Below, piece by piece: positions 1 to 6,493 of a DNA stretch of 15,213 nucleotides. Location: positions 1 to 15,213 of the forward strand of contig CADAHD010000016.1 in assembly GCA_902787595.1 (NCBI GenBank), in the 5' to 3' direction. Position numbers and translations under genes: made by a program. Position 1 is the stretch's first letter. The number at the start of each line of letters is the position of its first letter. The DNA comes from an uncultured Lachnospiraceae bacterium. Lineage in GTDB: Bacteria; Bacillota_A; Clostridia; Lachnospirales; Lachnospiraceae. Under the pieces are notes generated by a model, which made no database searches, was not told the DNA's origin, and saw nothing but the letters and a program-made list of their open reading frames with translations.

Positions 1-1
1 A

Positions 2-481
2 TATGACTATGCGATAGCACAGGGGGCGGATTACATTTTTCAGACCGATTCCGACGGTCAGACATCTGCAGATGAGTTTCCCTCATTCTGGCATCACAGA
101 CATGATTATGATGTTATACTGGGCAACAGGACCAGCCGCGGCGACGGCAGGATAAGATTTTTTGTCGAAAAAGTCGTTACCTGGCTTTTGTATCTGTTTT
201 TTAAAGTGCGTGTGCCGGATGCGAATGTGCCTTTCCGCCTGATGAACAGCGACTGCCTCAGGAAATATCTCGGCAGGCTTCCGAAGGATTATTTCCTGCC
301 CAATATCATGCTTACGGCTTTTTTTAAGCACTATGGCTGTGTGGTGGGATATAAGCGCATCAGTTTCAAGGGCAGGAGCGCAGGAAAGAATTCAATAAAT
401 TTGCTAAAGATCGTGAAAGTCGGCTTTAAAGCGCTTAAAGACTTTACGCAATTTGCGGCAGAGATGAAGAAAGAACAATAA
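2..481 (+). CDS. Family 2 glycosyltransferase, C-terminal part (5' end outside window)
   Basis: This is the last 159 codons of a GT-A fold, family 2 glycosyltransferase, open from the window edge to TAA at 479-481. The metal-binding acidic motif is visible near the start as QTDSDGQ (D16, S17, D18 of the fragment). It is followed by GNRTSRGDG and a downstream basic segment ending GRSAGKNSINLLK, typical of the dolichyl-phosphate mannose synthase/GtrB-like subgroup, which transfers a sugar from a nucleotide donor to a polyprenyl-phosphate or related acceptor at the inner face of the membrane. No C-terminal transmembrane pair is present, so this is the soluble short form. The donor and acceptor cannot be read from the fragment. 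It ends 21 bases before the next gene and is probably cotranscribed with it. Its link to the signalling genes downstream is unclear, because a hairpin and a new promoter separate them. Confidence 0.88.
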   Translation, partial: YDYAIAQGADYIFQTDSDGQTSADEFPSFWHHRHDYDVILGNRTSRGDGRIRFFVEKVVTWLLYLFFKVRVPDANVPFRLMNSDCLRKYLGRLPKDYFLPNIMLTAFFKHYGCVVGYKRISFKGRSAGKNSINLLKIVKVGFKALKDFTQFAAEMKKEQ

Positions 482-502
482 AGATCAAGGAGGAATATAA
501 CA

Positions 503-724
503 ATGGACATTAAGAAAAAAATTGACGAGATCGTAAAGAAGATTAAGGCAGACCCGAAGCTGATGAAGCAGTTTGCGGATGATCCGGTAAAGACCGTAGA
601 GGCGCTTTCAGGCGTGGATATCCCGGATGACATCGAAGGCAAGATAGTAAGCGGCGTAAAGGCAGCTATGGCCAGCGGAAAACTGGGCAGCACCTTAGAG
701 AGCGTAAAGAAACTGTTAAACTAA
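503..724 (+). CDS. Small conserved-looking helical protein of unknown function (73 aa)
   Basis: A 73-residue ORF with a strong Shine-Dalgarno sequence, AAGGAGG at 487-493, nine bases before the ATG. The product is acidic/basic and helical, with no signal peptide or membrane segment. An N-terminal amphipathic helix (MDIKKKIDEIVKKIKADP) leads into a DPVKTVEALSGVDIPDD turn and a second helix. I recall similar short proteins with a 'DPVKTVE.L.GVDLPDD' core in Clostridia, annotated as hypothetical. The shape (helix, then 'L.GV.IPDD' turn, then helix) is loosely like Nif11/NHLP leader peptides, but there is no GG or other cleavage site and no core peptide, so a RiPP precursor is not supported. It lies 21 bases after the glycosyltransferase gene and is probably in the same transcript. 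Confidence 0.8.
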   Translation: MDIKKKIDEIVKKIKADPKLMKQFADDPVKTVEALSGVDIPDDIEGKIVSGVKAAMASGKLGSTLESVKKLLN

Positions 725-746
725 GCGGGGGATCATGCCGCCGCTT
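723..746 (+). other. Inverted repeat after the 73-aa gene, possible weak terminator
   Basis: AAGCGGGGG (723-731) pairs with CCGCCGCTT (738-746) with a single internal mismatch around a six-base loop. It starts within the stop codon of the preceding gene. There is no U-tract after the stem (TGGCTC follows), so it does not meet the usual definition of an intrinsic terminator. It does sit exactly between the preceding gene pair and the promoter at 757-788, where a transcript end would be expected. Confidence 0.4.
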
Positions 747-756
747 TGGCTCACTG

Positions 757-788
757 TTGCACTTTTGTTGCAGTTGTACTGATATAAT
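757..788 (+). promoter_or_regulatory. Promoter with TTGC direct repeats (site A) for the signalling operon
   Basis: TTGC at 757-760 and TTGC at 768-771 are spaced 11 bp start to start. After 11 further bases comes a perfect -10 box, TATAAT at 783-788. There is no TTGACA-like box at 16-18 bp from the -10, so the promoter probably needs an activator bound to the repeats. A looser TTGG sits 11 bp further upstream at 746-749. The predicted transcript start is about 795, giving a 46-base leader to the ATG at 841. The same layout occurs at 3367, 3751 and 14128. Confidence 0.68.
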
Positions 789-840
789 ATTTATTGGTGA
801 ATTGCACCCTAAACAGATATCGAGGAGATGTCCGGCCGTT

Positions 841-1356
841 ATGAAGACTGGTAAGAGATCATTATTATTCCTGACAGCGATGGCACTTGTATCGCTGCTT
901 TCGGCATGTCAGAAAAAAAACGAGATACCCGAGCAGGTAGATATGGTTCCGTTTACGCCACCCAATGACTTTGAGTGGGAAGGCACCTATATCGATTCGG
1001 TCAACGAACTGGCCGTGCTTACGGTAGAGACGGCGAGCGACGGCTTTCTTTGTACCATATCGGTCCCTGATAAGGACATAACCAATATTCAGAGTTATGA
1101 GTTTACCGCCAAACCTGCGGATGATGGCCTGGGGATCGCATATACCGAAGGCAGCCACACCACTTATCTGATGCCTTCCGAAGGCAATACTTCAAGCGGA
1201 GTGACCACTACGGAAGTATATACCGACGGCAGCGGAAGACTGTATTATCTTGAAGGAAATGTTTTCTGGATGGATGAAAAAGATAATGCCGGATCCGGAT
1301 TTATCTTTGAACGGGTGGAAGAGGAGAATGATACGGCGGAGAGCATTGTAGAATGA
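841..1356 (+). CDS. Lipoprotein paired with the LytS-type kinase (first copy)
   Basis: A 171-residue exported lipoprotein of no recognised family. The N terminus MKTGKRSLLFLTAMALVSLL is a lipoprotein signal sequence and the lipobox LSAC puts the lipidated cysteine at residue 23. The mature part is acidic and probably beta-rich, opening with a F.WEGTY motif and ending near NAGSGFIF (149-156). The start is set at 841 because AGGAG (823-827) precedes it and because an in-frame TTG at 757 lies inside the promoter repeat. The gene after the kinase encodes a related lipoprotein with the same opening and closing motifs (FSGEWSDE and NAGAGISF). This gene ends one base before the kinase start, so the two are translationally linked. 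As the kinase has almost no extracellular portion, this lipoprotein may be its input module (inference). Confidence 0.86.
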   Translation: MKTGKRSLLFLTAMALVSLLSACQKKNEIPEQVDMVPFTPPNDFEWEGTYIDSVNELAVLTVETASDGFLCTISVPDKDITNIQSYEFTAKPADDGLGIAYTEGSHTTYLMPSEGNTSSGVTTTEVYTDGSGRLYYLEGNVFWMDEKDNAGSGFIFERVEEENDTAESIVE

Positions 1357-1357
1357 T

Positions 1358-2071
1358 ATGATCGAATGGTATGTTGTACTTATCATCGTTTTGGTTTTTA
1401 TGGTCTGCGGCATCGCCGTGTTCTTTTGGGTGCGCGCAGAGCTTAAGAAACGTGATGCCACGAAGGCAGAGCTGGAAAAGGAGATCGACGAGCTGAAACT
1501 GCGTCTGTCACAGAATCAGATAAGGCCGCATTTTATCTTCAACTCCATACTTGCCATCAAACAACTGTGTATTGAAGAACCGCGGCAGGCGGCTAAGGCG
1601 CTGCAGCATTTTGCAACTTATCTGCGCGCAAATCTGGATGCCATGAGCTCTGACGAACTGGTCCCGTTCGAACGGGAACTGGAATGTATTAAAGAGTATG
1701 TGGCGCTCGAACAGGCCGACCCCGCGGTTAATTTTACCATTACATATAAAACTGAATTCTCGGATTTTAAACTTCCGCTGATGGTAGTAGAGCCCATGGT
1801 GGAAAATGCCATACGCCATGGTATAAGCCGCAGAGCCGACGGGGTGATCGTGGTGGGCAGTAAGCTGGAAGGCGCAAAGATCGTTGTCAGTGTTGAAGAT
1901 AACGGTGTCGGGTTTGGCAACGAGACCAGACAGCAGGCTGAACACAGAAGCATTGGCATAAAGAATACCAGAGAGAGGCTTAAAATACTCTGCAACGGTG
2001 AACTGAACATAATAAATACAGGGCACGGTACCATCATCAGGATAGAGCTGCCTTTTACAGGAAATAAATAA
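1358..2071 (+). CDS. LytS/YehU-type sensor histidine kinase with a minimal sensor
   Basis: A 237-residue membrane histidine kinase of the LytS/YehU-type His_kinase family. One N-terminal transmembrane helix (about 4-27) leaves only a few residues outside the cell, followed by a short coiled coil (28-52). The H-box is IRPHFIFN with the phosphorylated His at residue 58. The ATP-binding domain has an N-box EPMVENAIRHG (145-155), a G1 box EDNGVG (180-185) and SIGIKNTRERL (198-208). All key catalytic residues appear intact. The family usually carries a multi-pass or periplasmic sensor. Its absence suggests sensing through a partner, most simply the lipoproteins encoded on either side. The start overlaps a short-spaced region with GGAGAG at 1338-1343. 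The cognate partner is very probably the response regulator at 2547. Confidence 0.93.
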   Translation: MIEWYVVLIIVLVFMVCGIAVFFWVRAELKKRDATKAELEKEIDELKLRLSQNQIRPHFIFNSILAIKQLCIEEPRQAAKALQHFATYLRANLDAMSSDELVPFERELECIKEYVALEQADPAVNFTITYKTEFSDFKLPLMVVEPMVENAIRHGISRRADGVIVVGSKLEGAKIVVSVEDNGVGFGNETRQQAEHRSIGIKNTRERLKILCNGELNIINTGHGTIIRIELPFTGNK

Positions 2072-2072
2072 C

Positions 2073-2513
2073 ATGAAGAAGAGATATGTCATCGCAGTCA
2101 TAGGAGTCATGATGCTGCTTGGAGCTTGTGGTATTCCGAGCGCGAAGAATGCCGGCACCGCCGTGGAAACAACAGACTTTTCCGGTGAGTGGTCGGATGA
2201 GGCCGGAGGAGATACGGTCATTGATATGTGGTGCGACGATACGGGGCTTTGGAATGGTGAGATAAGCAGAAGAGACGGCGATAACAGAGCCAGCTTCTGG
2301 AGCTTTACGGGCAGCGCCAAAGGCAATGTGATAAAATACGCCGATATGGAATGTATACGTGGCATATACGATGACGAAGGTGAAGTGACGGAAGAACTTG
2401 TATACGAAAACGGCAGCGGGAGCATAAGCATCACGGACGGCAGGATGAGCTGGCAGGATGACATGGAAAACGCGGGCGCAGGTATAAGCTTTATATACAG
2501 CGGCGAATACTGA
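2073..2513 (+). CDS. Lipoprotein paired with the LytS-type kinase (second copy)
   Basis: A 146-residue lipoprotein starting one base after the kinase stop, with AGGAAA at 2059-2064 as ribosome binding site. The signal sequence MKKRYVIAVIGVMMLLGAC ends in a lipobox (LGAC) with the lipidated Cys at residue 19. The mature domain begins FSGEWSDE and ends W.DDMENAGAGISF, matching the F.WEGTY and NAGSGFIF regions of the lipoprotein at 841. Both share a 'VYTDGSG/VYENGSG' segment just before the last strand pair, so the two are divergent paralogues. The family is not recognised. The position between kinase and regulator, and a plausible beta-barrel or beta-sandwich composition, suggest a surface ligand-binding or auxiliary sensor role (inference). 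Confidence 0.85.
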   Translation: MKKRYVIAVIGVMMLLGACGIPSAKNAGTAVETTDFSGEWSDEAGGDTVIDMWCDDTGLWNGEISRRDGDNRASFWSFTGSAKGNVIKYADMECIRGIYDDEGEVTEELVYENGSGSISITDGRMSWQDDMENAGAGISFIYSGEY

Positions 2514-2546
2514 GCGCAGACCATTCCTTATAAAGGGGTTTCGCTG

Positions 2547-3341
2547 ATGAATACAATAACCATAGATGACAAACAACTGGCTGTAAACGCAATGATACAG
2601 AATATGAAGGAACTGGATCCCGAAGGTAACCATGTCGGACTGATCTCACCTTTGGAAGCGTTATCTTATGCCAGGGCCCATCATATAGATGTTGCGTTTC
2701 TGGATATCGAGATGCCGGAGATGAACGGCCTGGAGATGGCTGAAGCCCTTAAGAAGATCCAGCCTGAAGTCAATATCGTATTTGTTACCGGACATAAAGA
2801 ATACGCGCTTGATGCACACAACCTGTTTGCCAGCGGGTATCTGGTAAAACCGGCAGATGTTCCGGATGTGGAAAAAGTGCTGGTGCATCTTCGACACCCC
2901 GTTCAGAATTCCGGCAGATTAAAAGTGCGATGCTTCGGCAGCTTTGAAGTATTTGCGCATAACAGACCTATAGTATTTAAAAGAGCCAAATGCAAGGAGA
3001 TATTTGCATATCTTATTGACAGCCGCGGCGCGTCGGTAACCATGGGAGAGCTGATCAGCATCCTGTGGGAGGACGGAGGCAATCTTGTGAGCCGCAATTC
3101 CCAGCTTAGAACATTTATATCGGATCTGAGAAAAAGCCTGAGTGATGCAGGCTTTGATGAGGTGCTTATACGCGAATACAACTCACTTGCCATAAGAGTA
3201 GATATGGTGGACTGTGATTTTTACCGCTTTATCAACAGGGAGCCGGAGGCCGTGAGGGAGTTTATGGGAGAATATATGCGTCAGTATTCGTGGGCGGAAG
3301 AACGTATTGCCGAGCTTATGGAAGTAAAAGGAAAACAATGA
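2547..3341 (+). CDS. Response regulator, receiver plus SARP-like winged-helix output
   Basis: A 264-residue two-component response regulator. The receiver domain (about 1-118) has the acidic pair D7/D8, the phosphoacceptor D53 in FLDIEMPEMNG, T81 in VFVTG and K101 in LVKPA. Residues about 124-222 form an OmpR/SARP-type winged helix (LKVRCFGSFEVF near the start, then RTFISDLRKSL in the recognition helix). The protein ends with a short piece resembling the start of a bacterial transcriptional activation domain (DCDFYRF to YMRQYSWAEE), much shorter than the full BTAD of Streptomyces SARPs. AAAGGGG at 2532-2538 supports the start. It is the last gene of the kinase operon. SARP/OmpR proteins bind direct repeats of 11-bp period near the -10 box, which is the layout found at four promoters in this window, so this is the likely activator of all four, including its own. 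Confidence 0.93.
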   Translation: MNTITIDDKQLAVNAMIQNMKELDPEGNHVGLISPLEALSYARAHHIDVAFLDIEMPEMNGLEMAEALKKIQPEVNIVFVTGHKEYALDAHNLFASGYLVKPADVPDVEKVLVHLRHPVQNSGRLKVRCFGSFEVFAHNRPIVFKRAKCKEIFAYLIDSRGASVTMGELISILWEDGGNLVSRNSQLRTFISDLRKSLSDAGFDEVLIREYNSLAIRVDMVDCDFYRFINREPEAVREFMGEYMRQYSWAEERIAELMEVKGKQ

Positions 3342-3366
3342 TACATCGGCTTTTTGGTACAATTTG

Positions 3367-3398
3367 TTGCGAAATTGTTGCGCTTTTTGTTGTATCGT
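3367..3398 (+). promoter_or_regulatory. TTGC direct repeats and -10-like element (site B)
   Basis: TTGC at 3367-3370 and 3378-3381 have the same 11-bp period as the other sites, and 11 bases later comes TATCGT at 3393-3398 in the -10 position. The distance from this hexamer to the ATG at 3451 is 58 bases, identical to site A and its gene. The hexamer is a poor -10 match, so strong activation or use of the downstream promoter at 3413-3441 is likely. An in-frame TTG at 3364 lies at the edge of the repeat and is not a credible start. Confidence 0.55.
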
Positions 3399-3412
3399 AT
3401 CACAAGATGTTG

Positions 3413-3441
3413 TTTACATAACTGCCGATTTACCATATAAT
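3413..3441 (+). promoter_or_regulatory. Second promoter, sigma-A-like, for the small membrane protein gene
   Basis: TTTACA at 3413-3418 and TATAAT at 3436-3441 are separated by exactly 17 bp, a near-consensus vegetative promoter. Predicted initiation near 3448 is only about three bases before the ATG at 3451, so a transcript from here would be leaderless or nearly so. It lies downstream of site B in the same intergenic region and could give basal expression. Confidence 0.6.
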
Positions 3442-3450
3442 GGGGAATGT

Positions 3451-3732
3451 ATGGGCGAAGAAAAAGCAAAAAATAAAAAAGTGACCAAGGCACTCATATT
3501 GGGAGCTCTGGTTCTTTATGTTATTTTTGGCGGGATATCATTGGGCTATTATTATAAGGTTTTTTATGCTGCGCCTGTCCGAAGCAGTGAGGCGGATGAG
3601 GAGAGCAGCAAAACGGTTGACGAAACTGTCCCTGCCCCGACAAAAGCCGTTGTGCCCACACAGGCTCCCAAAGAGCCTTATGATACAGATGAAGGCAATG
3701 CGGGAGCAGCCAGGGATCTGGATATTGAATAA
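3451..3732 (+). CDS. Small single-pass membrane protein with acidic/proline-rich tail
   Basis: A 93-residue protein with a basic N terminus (MGEEKAKNKKV), one strong transmembrane helix (about 13-34) and a 55-residue hydrophilic tail rich in Glu, Thr, Pro and Val (VPAPTKAVVPTQAPKEP). By the positive-inside rule the tail is outside. No family recognised. A low-complexity tail of this type is typical of wall-spanning linkers. The start is placed at 3451, preceded by GGGGAA at 3442-3447. Longer readings from a TTG at 3364 run through promoter elements. The gene sits alone between the regulator gene and the large operon, with its own TTGC-repeat site, so it is probably part of the same regulon. 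Confidence 0.75.
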   Translation: MGEEKAKNKKVTKALILGALVLYVIFGGISLGYYYKVFYAAPVRSSEADEESSKTVDETVPAPTKAVVPTQAPKEPYDTDEGNAGAARDLDIE

Positions 3733-3750
3733 AGAGCATTTTGGCAGCCG

Positions 3751-3782
3751 TTGCGGATATGTTGCGGCCGCCTTGATATAAA
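3751..3782 (+). promoter_or_regulatory. Promoter with TTGC direct repeats (site C) for the large operon
   Basis: TTGC at 3751-3754 and 3762-3765 (11-bp period), then 11 bases, then TATAAA at 3777-3782 as the -10 box. No recognisable -35 hexamer is found at 17 bp. A looser TTGG at 3741-3744 lies 10 bp upstream of the first repeat. The predicted start near 3789 gives a leader of about 32 bases containing GGAG at 3809-3812, eight bases before the ATG at 3821. Confidence 0.65.
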
Positions 3783-3820
3783 TTATATTAACCATCACAA
3801 CAAAATAATGGAGAAAAAAA

Positions 3821-5626
3821 ATGAACAACTCACAGATCTACCCCTTCGAGAGAAACCGTTACTATCCCAAAAAACGTTTATCCAGCGCGGATTATCAGGC
3901 CGAACAGGATTACTTTAACAATAAGCGCCGCTTTTTGAACGGCCTGATGTACGGTCAGGGCGTTGTCTGCGGCCTGGGCGTGTTCTCACTGGATGATCTT
4001 TCGCTCTTAGTTGAGAGTGGTGTGGCGATAGACGGCATGGGCAGGGAGATAGTGGTGGAGTCTTCTGATGTAAAGAAGCTTTCCTCCCTTGCCGGTTTTG
4101 AGAGCCTTAAGACAAATGAGGCTACATTGTGCCTGCGTTACAGAGAGGAGCAGGTTCATAAAGTCTATGCCATAGACCAGTCGGATCCCGAAAAAGAATT
4201 CCAGTACAACAGGGTAAAGGAAGGCTATGAGCTGTTCCTGATAGACAGGAGTGATCTGCCTGAGAGTTTTGAGATGGATTCGGAATTCCTTACAAGAGGA
4301 ACCCTTATGTCATCGGATCACTTCCTTGTGGAATACACAATGCCTGCAACGGTCAGCCGTTCGAAACTTGTTAAAGCAAGAGTGGTAGTTAAGAAGCTGG
4401 ATTCTGCCGATGTAAGATTGTCTTACCGCGGTGTGCTGCAGGTGCCCGCATTCTCATGCTCCGACGGAAGCAGCGAGATCTCCATCGATATCGTGGATGT
4501 TGATCTTGAGGAAGGTGAGAGCATTTATTACGAATACTGGATGATGGTATTGAATACGCCGGCTCTTGAGAGCAATATCATCTTAAAGACCGGAACGGCG
4601 GCAGGTTATGAAAATGACCGCAGCGTGCCTGTTCCGGCTAATTTTGCGCTTAAGGTATTGCTTTCCGATATGTCTCCGCGCGAGCTGGTAAGCCGCGAGA
4701 TAGGAAGACTGAATCTTGAAATGAGAAACATCGGTTCGCAGGGCGACTATATCACCCTGGCTAATCTTAAACTGGTAAGGACCGACAGCGCATACATTAT
4801 AGAGGATGTCGAAGATACCGTTGCTAAGAATTATATCACCGCGCCTGCGCAGGAGCTGCGCCGCGGGGAATACCTCGAATATTTCATCAAGTTCGCGGAT
4901 CTGTCTTCGTCGACAGGAGCTGCGCCCATTCAGGCAAAGGATAACGATGCGGCTCCGGAGCGTAATCTGAACCTGCCCGAAGTGGCAACCGGCGTTTTGG
5001 AGATACCTCTTGGGGAGAACGCCCGCAAAGGCTCCGTACATTATTCCGGCGAGATAGTTCACGGCCTTGGCCGCGGCAATGTATATGTGGATGTAGGATA
5101 TGAATATATCCGTGAGGATGAATCGCTTGGCGCAAATGCAAAGAGCACCATTTATGGTAATCCTGACATATTTGCTCCCGAACAGCGCACTGTTGTTGAT
5201 GCGGAGACGGCTGTACGCGTATTAAACGATAAAGGCAGCTTTGTAGTGGGCGCAAGACTTCTTAAGAATGTCGATTATCTCGTACTTACATACCGCTGGG
5301 TAGCCATCCGCTTCCCCGCAGGAAACGACCTGGAGCTTGCAGAGGATTATTCCGGCAGGAGCATATCTCCCGATACGCCTACGGTTCGCATGAGCACAAA
5401 GGAAAATCATTACTTTGGTGTTCGTTACAACAATATGGAGAAATGCAGCGTGACTTACGAGCTTACGGAGGCCGGATCCGGCAGCATTACTGCCGACGGT
5501 ATCTATACTGCACCCGCTAAGCCCGGTGTATATGAGATAAGGATCTATTGTACCGATATGCCGGTGATCTGCACCTATGCATATGCGATAGTTGAGAAGA
5601 GCGGATTCGAGGATAAGAATGAGTGA
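3821..5626 (+). CDS. Tail/baseplate-like protein, N-terminal 'GVVCGLGV' family, C-terminal Ig-like fold
   Basis: A 601-residue protein with no signal peptide or transmembrane segment, so probably cytoplasmic at synthesis. Residues 12-54 carry a recognisable pattern: NRYYPKKRLSSADYQAEQDY, then KRRFLNGLMYGQGVVCGLGV, followed by a 'V.SGVAIDGMGREIVV' stretch (64-79). I associate this pattern from memory with uncharacterised proteins encoded in phage-tail-like and extracellular contractile injection clusters (usually 'Q.YF..K.R..NRLLHGWGVVCGL.V', then 'V.PG.ALD..GREI'). The middle is a long beta-rich region. Residues about 510-595 look like a bacterial Ig-like domain (GSITADGIYTAPAKPGVYEI). It is the first gene of a five-gene operon, and its stop overlaps the next gene by eight bases. 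Function unknown. A structural part of a tail-like or surface assembly is the best guess. Confidence 0.8.
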   Translation: MNNSQIYPFERNRYYPKKRLSSADYQAEQDYFNNKRRFLNGLMYGQGVVCGLGVFSLDDLSLLVESGVAIDGMGREIVVESSDVKKLSSLAGFESLKTNEATLCLRYREEQVHKVYAIDQSDPEKEFQYNRVKEGYELFLIDRSDLPESFEMDSEFLTRGTLMSSDHFLVEYTMPATVSRSKLVKARVVVKKLDSADVRLSYRGVLQVPAFSCSDGSSEISIDIVDVDLEEGESIYYEYWMMVLNTPALESNIILKTGTAAGYENDRSVPVPANFALKVLLSDMSPRELVSREIGRLNLEMRNIGSQGDYITLANLKLVRTDSAYIIEDVEDTVAKNYITAPAQELRRGEYLEYFIKFADLSSSTGAAPIQAKDNDAAPERNLNLPEVATGVLEIPLGENARKGSVHYSGEIVHGLGRGNVYVDVGYEYIREDESLGANAKSTIYGNPDIFAPEQRTVVDAETAVRVLNDKGSFVVGARLLKNVDYLVLTYRWVAIRFPAGNDLELAEDYSGRSISPDTPTVRMSTKENHYFGVRYNNMEKCSVTYELTEAGSGSITADGIYTAPAKPGVYEIRIYCTDMPVICTYAYAIVEKSGFEDKNE

Positions 5627-6464
5627 CGGTTTTCAGCCATCCAGATACAGGTTACTGCACAGATATAAGAGAACATCTGCAAATGAGGTGATGATCTGTG
5701 AGGACACCAGGGACACTGCCGGCGGCAAGTGTACCATTCTTGCCGTGGATGATCACAAAATACTGCATCGCTTTATAGATATCTATGACAGCCGTGAGGA
5801 CATACCCGAGGAAGCGGAACCGCTGATCATTTCGGAGGAAGGCCGCAACTATGTCGTATATCCCTATGTGCAGGAACGCCCCATGGTGGATTTTTACATG
5901 GGTAATGCCATGCCGCTTAAGGAGTGTGAAGAAGTCTGCGTTAACCTGATCATTTCATGTATGACATCCAATCTGCCCTGGCCGGTTTTGTTCCTGGTGC
6001 TTAAGCAGAGGGAGATACAGCTGGCAAGGGATCGCGGCGTGCATATCAGTTATAAACTGGACCTTACAGATCTGGATGACTCCATAGGTGAATCCGAGTG
6101 CGCAGTGGAATGCGCCAGGATACTTCTTGAGTTACTTGAACCTAAAGCTGCAAATAAGGCCAAGAGTTATCTGCTTTTAAAGAAAAAGACGGAAAAATAC
6201 AGCTATGGCAGCTTTAAGGAATTATACAAAGATGTTGAGATAGCGGCAGAGCCCGACAGAAAGCGTGGGATCATTGCTGCTTTCAAGGCGTGGTTCAATC
6301 GCAATAAAGGAAATCTGTTCCGCATACTCCTGTGGGTGAGTATAATACTGGCATTATTTGTAATAATCACCTTTCTCACCAATCTTATATTCGGAGATGT
6401 GCCGTGGCTTCGCTTGTTTATCAGAAGCTTTGAGAAGATAGGCCTGGAATCGTTATTACAATAA
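5619..6464 (+). CDS. C-terminally membrane-anchored protein, possibly a pseudokinase
   Basis: A 281-residue protein whose first ~230 residues are cytoplasmic. One transmembrane helix (about 234-258) is followed by a short outer tail. The start at 5619 overlaps the upstream stop and has GAGGA at 5609-5613. The cytoplasmic part begins YRLLHRYKRTSANEVMICED and continues with alternating strands, then a helical half with a conserved-looking PLKECEEVCVNLIISC and VHISYKLDLTDLDD. This order (small beta lobe, then helical lobe, then a single transmembrane helix) recalls protein-kinase-like domains such as the EssB/YukC pseudokinase of type VII secretion. No HRD, DFG or glycine-loop residues are visible, so any kinase fold would be catalytically dead. 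The fold assignment is tentative, while the topology is clear. Confidence 0.72.
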   Translation: MSDGFQPSRYRLLHRYKRTSANEVMICEDTRDTAGGKCTILAVDDHKILHRFIDIYDSREDIPEEAEPLIISEEGRNYVVYPYVQERPMVDFYMGNAMPLKECEEVCVNLIISCMTSNLPWPVLFLVLKQREIQLARDRGVHISYKLDLTDLDDSIGESECAVECARILLELLEPKAANKAKSYLLLKKKTEKYSYGSFKELYKDVEIAAEPDRKRGIIAAFKAWFNRNKGNLFRILLWVSIILALFVIITFLTNLIFGDVPWLRLFIRSFEKIGLESLLQ

Positions 6465-6493
6465 GACCATAAAAAGAAGGAAAAACTGTAATT

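Noticed and set aside
503..724. RiPP precursor (Nif11/NHLP-like leader peptide)
   Set aside because: There is no GG-type cleavage site, no Cys/Ser/Thr-rich core peptide and no modification enzyme gene in the window.
723..746. Intrinsic terminator after the 73-aa gene
   Set aside because: The hairpin is real but no U-tract follows, so it is reported only as an inverted repeat.
757..840. TTG start at 757 extending the first lipoprotein by 28 residues
   Set aside because: The codon lies within the TTGC repeat and upstream of the -10 box. The extension would bury the lipoprotein signal sequence, whereas ATG 841 gives a textbook lipobox.
1508..2524. Long minus-strand reading frame of 338 codons opposite the kinase and second lipoprotein
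   Set aside because: The + strand here encodes intact kinase H, N and G boxes and a lipobox, and the minus frame has no recognisable domain or ribosome binding site. It is an antisense shadow.
3361..3415. TTGTTG-rich tract as a CRISPR-like or tandem repeat array
   Set aside because: Units are only 4-7 bases with 11-bp spacing and no spacer structure. A transcription factor site explains it better.
3364..3450. TTG start at 3364 extending the small membrane protein
   Set aside because: It runs through both promoters of the gene and has no ribosome binding site. ATG 3451 gives a normal N-in membrane protein.
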